From Flavobacteriales bacterium 33_180_T64 (GTDB taxonomy: Bacteria > Bacteroidota > Bacteroidia > Flavobacteriales > Flavobacteriaceae): a stretch of 64,000 bases of DNA. Within the stretch, counting starts at the first letter, position 1. Each line of letters opens with the position of its first letter. The stretch lies in NCBI GenBank assembly GCA_002162685.1, contig MAAQ01000005.1:102018-166017 (forward strand). The letters are read 5' to 3'. Positions 26,901-34,800 of the stretch are shown piece by piece. The position numbers and the translations under genes are program-made. The notes beneath the pieces were generated by a model. The model saw only the letters and a program-made list of their open reading frames with translations, did no database searches and was not told the DNA's origin.

Positions 26901-28241
26901 TTATTGAGCATTTTCATAAAACCATTTAAATTCTGTGATACCTGTATTTTTATTAACCTTGATAATACAAGTGTATTTTTTTATTACATTAATTGGTACA
27001 TCAAAGATTTCTATTCCAAAAGTCATTTCGCCTTGAATTTCAATTACAATTTGATCCTCTATGGTTTCAACAAGTGGCTCGTCTAAAGTTTCTTCCCAAC
27101 TTGAAAGTAACACAATTCCAGTAATACTAGAATTAATATTAGATACTGAATAATCTTCAGTTACATCTTCCTCTGGTGAAGTTAATATAAATTGAACATT
27201 AAAAAACACTTCTGGGAAGCTATTAATTTTAATAACTTCTGTTCTTACTGTTTGTCCATCCAATGTTGTTGAACTAGAACTTGTTCCTTCTGAAGAGTTA
27301 TTTATTTCATTTAGAAATGCAATAAAGGCCTCAATTGAATCGAAATTTAGCAGATCGTTATTAGTATTGTTTTCAATAAATTCAAACGACTCCCCTTCAC
27401 CTAAAATAGCATTGAGTTGATCGGCAAGAGTGATTACATCTGCATTATAACAATTACCATCACTACCAGTGAGTCCAATATCGCCATTTGAACCTTGACA
27501 AGTATCTGTTGGTAATGGATTAGTAGGGTTTGAATTAGATGAACCGCCTCCTGAACTATTTCCAGATGGTGGATCAATAGATTCGTTTAAAGGTTCTCCA
27601 CTATTACTATCATAACAAATATCATAGGTAACGTCAAACATAAAGTCTGCTGTACAATTTTCTCCAGCTGCATGAGTTTCACCACCATAATTGCAAAATG
27701 TTAATGTAATAGATTTACAAGTCCTTCTCTCATTCAAATTATCCAAACTTCCATCATAATCTATGGGCTCATAATTAACAACTCCTTGAAAAGGCACATT
27801 ATTATTTGCTACATAGCTATTGAGATATTCTTGAGAAGGAACATAATTTAAAATATAAGCGTTTGTTGCATTTTCATTTGAGAACTCAACAATTAGGTTA
27901 CTAAATCCAAATGTATTTTGATTATCTCGTTCAATACCTAAAGTATATGTAGTAGTAATAGAATCTGCATACATATAAATATTATGATCTGATAAAATTG
28001 AAAATCCGTAATCATCCTCAATTGATGAGCGACTCAAAAAATTATCTCTACTTTTTAATTCTTGTAAATACAGATTTAGATTTTCAAACTCTTTAATTTT
28101 TCCAGTTTGAATTAGCCCATTCTTTCCTTGCTCTGAAAAACTATTAGTCATTGGCTTTTCATCCAGCAAATCATTTTCACAATTAGTCAAGGTTATTGCC
28201 ATTCCAAACATAATTATAAGTATTCTTGTTAAATGCTTCAT
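26901..28241 (-). CDS. Uncharacterised surface lipoprotein
   Basis: A 446-residue exported protein. The signal peptide ends in a lipobox (LTNC, Cys21), with acidic residues directly after, as in Bacteroidota outer-membrane or surface lipoproteins. The middle (about 215-245) is a Gly/Ser/Asn/Pro linker followed by DGNCYNADVI, typical of the short spacer domains in Flavobacteriaceae lipoproteins. The C-terminal part (about 330-446) is beta-rich and ends NTGITEFKWFYENAQ. No catalytic motif is recognised. It heads a three-gene minus-strand unit with the 56-residue membrane protein and membrane paralogue 2. Confidence 0.7.
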   Translation of the reverse strand: MKHLTRILIIMFGMAITLTNCENDLLDEKPMTNSFSEQGKNGLIQTGKIKEFENLNLYLQELKSRDNFLSRSSIEDDYGFSILSDHNIYMYADSITTTYTLGIERDNQNTFGFSNLIVEFSNENATNAYILNYVPSQEYLNSYVANNNVPFQGVVNYEPIDYDGSLDNLNERRTCKSITLTFCNYGGETHAAGENCTADFMFDVTYDICYDSNSGEPLNESIDPPSGNSSGGGSSNSNPTNPLPTDTCQGSNGDIGLTGSDGNCYNADVITLADQLNAILGEGESFEFIENNTNNDLLNFDSIEAFIAFLNEINNSSEGTSSSSTTLDGQTVRTEVIKINSFPEVFFNVQFILTSPEEDVTEDYSVSNINSSITGIVLLSSWEETLDEPLVETIEDQIVIEIQGEMTFGIEIFDVPINVIKKYTCIIKVNKNTGITEFKWFYENAQ

Positions 28242-28468
28242 AATTTCTAAAAATTATATCCTATTTTCAAATAAAACATAGGATGGTTAATAAATGTGTT
28301 AACCAAAGTCTAAAAATCACAAAGTCACAAAATCTATACAAAGTCCAATAAAAAATAACTAACGTTAGTTTAAGAATTAATTCTTTATCTACCTTATAAT
28401 TAGGCGACTTTGTAAAACCAAATTAAAAGATTGACAATGCTAATATAGAAAATAATCTACATATAATG

Positions 28469-28496
28469 TTGTTTTGGTAAAAAAAAATTACATTTG
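28469..28496 (+). promoter_or_regulatory. Predicted promoter of the HTH protein gene (TTG-N17-TACATTTG)
   Basis: TTG at 28469-28471 and TACATTTG at 28489-28496 are 17 bp apart, a full match to the Bacteroidota consensus. The expected start is near 28503, about 33 bp before the ATG at 28536. The rest of the 28242-28535 gap is A/T-rich with no other feature I can support. Confidence 0.6.
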
Positions 28497-28535
28497 TGTA
28501 AATAATCAAATACTCAAATTCAATCCTAGTTACAA

Positions 28536-28892
28536 ATGACTAAAACTGTAAACCGCATTATGCTATTAATTTCGGCATTAAACATGAGTGCCAGGCAATT
28601 TGATATTTCCATAGGAACAGCTAATGGTTATATACTTCGCATGCAAAAAAACAACGCTTCTGTAGGTAGTGATGTTATAGAGCGTATTATTAAAGAATAC
28701 CCACAGGTGAATTTAATATGGCTTATTACGGGTAAAGGTGATATGTTTATTGAAAACCAGCCTAAACCAAAAGTAAGAAGTGTAAAAGAAATTGAATCCT
28801 ATATTGATAACAGACTTAAATCGCAATGGTCTGATGAAAAGAAAGCGCTTTTGGATGAAATTTTAAGAGAAATTGAAGAGGCTAAAAAATAA
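28536..28892 (+). CDS. Small HTH DNA-binding protein
   Basis: A 118-residue protein. Residues about 5-70 resemble the phage-repressor-like HTH of Flavobacteriaceae: LLISALNMSARQFDISIGTANGY, then a recognition-helix region, and IIKEYPQVNLIWLITGKGDMF, which is a hallmark of this group. The C-terminal 45 residues are charged and helical and may form a coiled coil. It has its own promoter and converges on membrane paralogue 3, 5 bp away. It could regulate the surrounding island, possibly through the palindrome at 25289, but this is only positional inference. Confidence 0.8.
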   Translation: MTKTVNRIMLLISALNMSARQFDISIGTANGYILRMQKNNASVGSDVIERIIKEYPQVNLIWLITGKGDMFIENQPKPKVRSVKEIESYIDNRLKSQWSDEKKALLDEILREIEEAKK

Positions 28893-28897
28893 TAAAC

Positions 28898-29512
28898 CTA
28901 AATAGTTAAGCGGTCTCTTAAGGCTAAAAGCTTTATTAGATATTCTTTTTTGCTCATACTCTCTTTTTTCTTAGCTAAAGAAATTAAATCTTTTTTTACT
29001 AATTTATAATTTTCCTTACTAAAAAATGATAATTTAATCATTTCACTGTTTATTTCTTCATTTATTAAAATATCATAATTTTTCCTTTTTTCATAGTATC
29101 CAATATATATTGAAATAAATGATAAAATCATAACATAAACAACAGAAGTAATTATACCAACAATAGAAATAAATTGAATATCAAAACCTAAATCTGCAGA
29201 TCTTATAATATTAATTAATTTATTAACTTCTACTATTATTGATACTAACAGAACAAATCTCCACCAATACTTACAAGTTAAATACCAAACACTTAAGATG
29301 CAAATTGTTAATATTTTAATCGACAAAAACCAACAGTAAAAATTAGCATCCACATAAAAACCTGAATCAATTTCAAACCATTTAGTCTTCCATACACTAA
29401 TATCAATTGGAATAAAATTATATAAATAAAAACCAAAGGGCAAAATTATTATACAAATGAGAGGAAATAAATCTTTTTGCAAATCTTTTTTATTTTTTTT
29501 GTAAAAATTCAT
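28898..29512 (-). CDS. Uncharacterised four-helix membrane protein, paralogue 3
   Basis: A 204-residue member of the same family as the proteins at 25491, 26033 and 29516. The shared motif is WYLTCKYWWRF, followed by a helix and a charged C-terminal domain ending EYLIKLLALRDRL, close to that of paralogue 2. It starts 3 bp after paralogue 4, so the two form an operon. The DNA is very A/T-rich with long A and T runs, more so than the flanking housekeeping genes by eye. Confidence 0.7.
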   Translation of the reverse strand: MNFYKKNKKDLQKDLFPLICIIILPFGFYLYNFIPIDISVWKTKWFEIDSGFYVDANFYCWFLSIKILTICILSVWYLTCKYWWRFVLLVSIIVEVNKLINIIRSADLGFDIQFISIVGIITSVVYVMILSFISIYIGYYEKRKNYDILINEEINSEMIKLSFFSKENYKLVKKDLISLAKKKESMSKKEYLIKLLALRDRLTI

Positions 29513-29515
29513 AAA

Positions 29516-30118
29516 TTATATTTTATAAAATTCATCTCTAATTACTATCATTTCCTTCAAATAATTTTCATCGAATCTATTCAAATTAGCTTTTTTTGTT
29601 TTTAAAATTTTCTCTTTTAAAAGATTTATTTCATTTTTTTTATCTTGATTTATTTCAAAAAATATTATATCAATTTCTTTATCGATATTAGAATGTATTT
29701 CCCTTGCCAAATAATAATCATTCAACTTATACGAAATAAAAATTAATAATAATATAATAGGAATAGTTAAAGGTAAACTAATAGCATATTCGATTTCATC
29801 CAATGAAACCTGTTCCGAATAAAAAACACTCATCAATTTTAGCAATTCAATAGTGACTATTACAAGAATACTTGATTTCCACCAGTATCGACAAGTAAAA
29901 TACCAAATCAAAGAAAGGATAATAATTAATACTTTCATTTTAGTATACTGAATTAATTCTTTGATATTATCAAAGCCAAAGCTTCCAATTTTAAAAAAAA
30001 GCAAGTCAATTTCGGTGATCCCTTCTACTATATTGCGATCTAAAAAATACCCAAAAGTAGCACTCAAAATAAGTAAAACAATTATGATATCTTTTCGTTT
30101 TCTATTCTTCATAAGCAT
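29516..30118 (-). CDS. Uncharacterised four-helix membrane protein, paralogue 4
   Basis: A 200-residue, most divergent member of the four-paralogue family. It keeps IWYFTCRYWWK at about residues 70-80 and four hydrophobic stretches, and ends in a Lys/Glu-rich helix with YLKEMIVIRDEFYKI, aligning with YLxKLIALRDxL of paralogues 2 and 3. Operon partner of paralogue 3. It is divergent from ald, with 93 bp between the starts. Function unknown. Confidence 0.65.
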   Translation of the reverse strand: MLMKNRKRKDIIIVLLILSATFGYFLDRNIVEGITEIDLLFFKIGSFGFDNIKELIQYTKMKVLIIILSLIWYFTCRYWWKSSILVIVTIELLKLMSVFYSEQVSLDEIEYAISLPLTIPIILLLIFISYKLNDYYLAREIHSNIDKEIDIIFFEINQDKKNEINLLKEKILKTKKANLNRFDENYLKEMIVIRDEFYKI

Positions 30119-30211
30119 ATTATTATAGAAAATTATCTACATCTAATATAGAAACTTATTTTTAATAAAATGGATTTTTATTTGTAATTTGAATTTCCAA
30201 TTAAAAATACA

Positions 30212-31411
30212 ATGAGCAAATCATTATCTCCCTTTACTAAAGATCAGTTATTACCACAAGAGGAAACTCTTGAAATCTTCAAAAAAAAAGGCGATTTATT
30301 TATAGGCATCCCTAAAGAAACCTATTTTCAAGAAAAACGCGTGTGCTTAACTCCTGATGCTGTATCTGCATTAGTCTCTAATGGCCATCGTGTTATGATA
30401 GAATCTGGTGCTGGAGAAGGCGCTAATTTTAGAGACAAAACCTATAGTGACGCAGGAGCAGAAGTTACTAAAGACACTGCAAAAATATTCTCCTGCCCTA
30501 TTTTATTAAAAGTAGAACCGCCTTCTTTAGATGAAATAAAACTTATAAACCCACAAACGATTTTAATCTCTGCATTGCAATTAAAGACGCAACACAAAAA
30601 ATATTTCGAAGCACTAGCCGCTAAACGTATTACAGCATTAGCATTTGAATTTATTAAAGATGATGATGGTGCTTATCCTGCTGTACGCTCATTAAGTGAA
30701 ATCGCTGGAACAGCTTCAATACTTATTGCTTCTGAATTATTATCAAATGTAAATGGTGGTAACGGCTTAATGTTTGGTAACATAAGTGGTGTTCCTCCTA
30801 CAGAAGTTGTTATTATAGGAGCTGGAACTGTTGGTGAATTTGCTGCACGATCTGCTATTGGTCTTGGTGCTAATGTGAAAATATTTGATAACTCCATTAC
30901 AAAATTACGCTGTGTACAATCTAATTTAGGGCGTACATTATACACCTCAACGCTGCAGCCTAAAAACCTTGTTAAAGCATTAAAACGCTGTGATATTGCT
31001 ATTGGTGCTGTTAGAGGAAAAAACAGATCTCCAATTGTTGTAACCGAAGACATGGTAAATACTATGAAACCTGGCTCTGTAATAATAGATGTTAGTATTG
31101 ATATGGGAGGCTGTTTTGAAACTAGTGAGGTTACAAATCATGACAAGCCAACATTTGTACATAATGGTGTTACACATTACTGTGTGCCAAATATTCCTGC
31201 ACGATATTCGCGTTCGGCCTCAGTATCAATTAGTAATATATTTACACCTTACCTTTTAAAAATTGCAGAAGATGGCGGAATAGAAAATGCCCTTCGTTTT
31301 GATCGTGGATTAAAAAATGGGTTGTATTTTTACCACGGAATTTTAACAAACAAATCTGTTGCAGATTGGTTTGACCTAGATTGTAGCGATGTTAACTTGT
31401 TAATCTTCTAA
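30212..31411 (+). CDS. ald: Alanine dehydrogenase
   Basis: A 399-residue NAD-dependent enzyme of the alanine dehydrogenase/PNT family, which interconverts alanine with pyruvate and ammonia. The start of the catalytic part, IGIPKETYFQEKRVCLTPDAV, the EFIKDDDG segment and the nucleotide fold VVIIGAGTVGEFAARSAIGL (about 210-230) are clear. The N-terminal 30 residues and the C-terminal part differ from Bacillus Ald but are usual for Flavobacteriaceae. It is followed after 19 bp by a DUF4258 gene. Confidence 0.92.
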   Translation: MSKSLSPFTKDQLLPQEETLEIFKKKGDLFIGIPKETYFQEKRVCLTPDAVSALVSNGHRVMIESGAGEGANFRDKTYSDAGAEVTKDTAKIFSCPILLKVEPPSLDEIKLINPQTILISALQLKTQHKKYFEALAAKRITALAFEFIKDDDGAYPAVRSLSEIAGTASILIASELLSNVNGGNGLMFGNISGVPPTEVVIIGAGTVGEFAARSAIGLGANVKIFDNSITKLRCVQSNLGRTLYTSTLQPKNLVKALKRCDIAIGAVRGKNRSPIVVTEDMVNTMKPGSVIIDVSIDMGGCFETSEVTNHDKPTFVHNGVTHYCVPNIPARYSRSASVSISNIFTPYLLKIAEDGGIENALRFDRGLKNGLYFYHGILTNKSVADWFDLDCSDVNLLIF

Positions 31412-31430
31412 AAAAAACACAATATAGTTT

Positions 31431-31805
31431 ATGAAATTAATTCATCGAATAGGTTACTATTTGGGAGGATTCTCAATAGGTCTTGTCTTACTTGCCTTTT
31501 TTTTAGGCGGAAAAAAAACATCATGTGATTATGGTCCTAATGCTAGAACCATCAAAAACATAAGTATTAAAAAACATCTCTATTCTGATTCAACAGAGAA
31601 TGCAATGAAGACTTATGGTCTAGATTCACTTACTATTTCAAATTTGATAAAAACAGGCAGCGTTAACTTTTCTGAAAGTGACACCAAATCTGAAGGATGT
31701 AAAATATACCTTATCGAAAATGAATTAGATGATAAAGAAGTGGAGTTACGCGTAAAAAACTGTGACTCTATTGCTACAATTCAGTCTGTAATTATTAAAG
31801 AATAA
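31431..31805 (+). CDS. DUF4258-like membrane-anchored protein
   Basis: A 124-residue protein with one N-terminal membrane helix (about 8-26) and a small periplasmic domain with two Cys pairs' worth of residues (C33, C89, C111). The pattern DYGPNARTIKNI and CDSIATIQSVI resembles the DUF4258 proteins found downstream of ald in Flavobacteriaceae. Function unknown. Its 3' end, including the stop codon, lies in a long inverted repeat shared with the convergent lyase gene. Confidence 0.7.
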   Translation: MKLIHRIGYYLGGFSIGLVLLAFFLGGKKTSCDYGPNARTIKNISIKKHLYSDSTENAMKTYGLDSLTISNLIKTGSVNFSESDTKSEGCKIYLIENELDDKEVELRVKNCDSIATIQSVIIKE

Positions 31806-31840
31806 CCATTGCTAGTAAAAAATACTAACAATGGTTATTC
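31800..31840. terminator. Long hairpin between convergent genes
   Basis: A perfect 12-bp stem (GAATAACCATTG / CAATGGTTATTC, 31800-31811 and 31829-31840) with an inner TAGTA/TACTA stem. No strong T run follows on the plus strand, so it may act as a transcript-end stabiliser or a weak terminator for the DUF4258 gene and the lyase gene. Confidence 0.5.
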
Positions 31841-31882
31841 ATAACTAACTAAATTCAAAATAATTACGATTATCTCTTAAGT

Positions 31883-34800
31883 TTATCTAATTGGTATCTT
31901 CTTCATTATACTAGTATCATCATACATTAATCTAACGATATAAATACCTCTAGCATAAGGATTCGTGTTTATTTCACGGGTCATTTGTGATTGTGTTTGT
32001 TGTTCAGACTGATTAAACAACTCGTTATATAACACCTTTCCAGAGAGATCATAAATCATTACTCCTTTAGCTGTTACACTTTGTAAACCATCAATCTTTA
32101 CCTTTAAGACATCTGTTAATGGGTCTTGGTATACAACAAAATCAAATGCTTCACTCTCTTGAGGTATTTCAACAGTGCTACACGTTTCAACAAATACTAT
32201 AACGGTATCTTCATCACTATCTAACGCATTGTATACTAATACAGAATACTCAGTGTCTTCATTTGGAGAGACTTCTATGCTTTGAGTAATTTCTCCTGTA
32301 TTCCATAGGTATTCATCACCTCCATTTGCAGTTAACGTTATTGTTTCTTCAGAACAAATGGTTATGTCATCACCTGCATCTGCCTCTACCGTTTCTAAAA
32401 CATTTACAACTATAGCCTTTGTGTCTTCACAATCATTTATAAAACCTGTAACCTCATAGGTTGTTGTTATAGATGGGCTAACAGCAATATTTGGTTGTGT
32501 TGCTCCATTGCTCCATGAATAAGTATTTGCTCCTGTTGCAGAAAGTGTTATAAACTCGCCTTCTAAAATCATCACTTCGCTTCCATTAACAATAACAACA
32601 TTTGGATTTGGGTTTACAGAAACTGTAACATCTGCATCATCTTGATAATTGTCTTGAAAAACAGTAACTGTATATGTTTGAGTATTACTTGGGTTTACTG
32701 TTATACTTTGTGTTGTTTCTCCTGTACTCCATAAATAGCCATCACCTTCTGTTGCTGTGAGTGTTGTTTCGTAACCTTGACATATTGCTCTATCTGCTCC
32801 TGCGCTGGCAGTAAATTCAAAAGGCTCAACTGTCACTAAAATATCATCTGAAGATTCACAACCATTAGTAAATCCTGTAACTGTATATACTATTGTACTA
32901 TTTGGTGCTACAGTAATACTAGCTGTTGTTGCTCCTGTATTCCATAAATATGTATCTGCTCCTGTTGCTATTAATACTGTTGAATCACCTTCAGTAATAG
33001 TGACATCATTTCCAGCATTAGTATTTGGTAATTCACTTACCGTTACAGTAACGCTATCAGTATCTGATGCCGTTTGTGCTGTATTAAAGACTGTAACTGT
33101 ATATGTTGTTGTTGTATTCAGACTCACAGTAACACTAGCTGTTGTTTCACCTGTATTCCATAAGTAAGTAGATCCTCCAGTTGCTGTTAATATTGTGTTC
33201 TCTCCATTACAAATTGTAACATCATTTCCTGCATTTGCATTTACAGTTTCTACTTCAACAGTCACTAAAATATCATCTGATGATTCACAGTTATTTGTAA
33301 ATCCGGTAACTGTATATACTGTTGTATTATTTGGTGCTACAGTAATACTAGCTGTTGTTTCTCCTGTATTCCATAAATAAGTATCTGCTCCTGTTGCTAT
33401 TAATACTTTTGAATCACCTTCAGTAATAGTGACATCATTTCCAGCATTAGTATTTGGTAATTCATTTACAGATACTATAACACTGGCAGTATCTGATACT
33501 GTTTGTGCTGTATTAAAGACTGTAACTGTATATGTTGTTGTACTATTTGGATTAACAGAAATATTAGCTGTAGTTTCACCAGTACTCCACAAATAAGTAG
33601 ATCCTCCAGTTGCTGTTAATACTGTATTTTCCCCATTGCAAATTGTAACATCATTTCCTGCATTAGCATTTACAGTTTCTACTTCAACAGTCACTAAAAT
33701 GTCATCTGACGACTCACAACCATTAGTAAATCCGCTAACTGCATATACTGTTGTACTATTTGGTGCTACAGTAATACTAGCTGTTGTTGCTCCAGTGTTC
33801 CATAAATAAGTATCAGCTCCTGTTGCTATTAATACTGTTGAACTCCCTTCGGAAATTATAACATCATCACCTGCATTAGTATTCGGTAATTCATTTACAG
33901 ATATTATAACACTATCAGTATCTGATGCTGTTTGTGCTGTATTAAAGACTGTAACTGTATATGTTGTTGTTGCATTTGGGCTCACGGTAATGCTTGGTGT
34001 TGTTTCACCAGTATTCCATAAGTAAGTAGATCCTCCTGACGCTGTTAATATTGTGTTTTCTCCATTACAAATTGTAACATCACTTCCTGCACTAGCATTT
34101 ACAGTTTCTATATCAACGGTTACTAAAATATCATCTGATGATTCACAACCATTTGTAAATCCTGTAACTGCATATACTGTTGTACTATTTGGTGCCACAG
34201 TAATACTAGCTGTTGTTTCACCTGTATTCCATAAATATGTATCTGCTCCTGTAGCTATTAATACTGTTGAATCACCTTCGGAAATTATAACATCATCACC
34301 TGCATTAGTATTAGGCAATTCATTTACCGTTACTGTAACGCTATCAGTATCTGATGCTGTTTGTGCTGTATTAAAGACTGTAACTGTATATGTTGTTGTT
34401 ACATTCGGGCTCACGGTAATGCTTGGTGTTGTTTCACCAGTATTCCATAAGTAAGTAGATCCTCCTGACGCTGTTAATATTGTGTTTTCTCCATTACAAA
34501 TTGTAACATCATTTCCTGCATTTGCATTTACAGTTTCTATTTCAACGGTTACCAAAATATCATCTGATGATTCACAACCATTTGTAAATCCGGTAACTGT
34601 ATATACTGTTGTACTATTTGGTGCTACAGTAATACTAGCTGTTGTTGCTCCTGTATTCCATAAATATGTATCTGCTCCTGTTGCTATTAATACTGTTGAA
34701 TCACCTTCAGTAATAGTGACATCATTTCCAGCATTAGTATTTGGCAATTCATTAACTGTGACGATTACATTATCATCATCAGAAGTATTTCCAGATTCAC

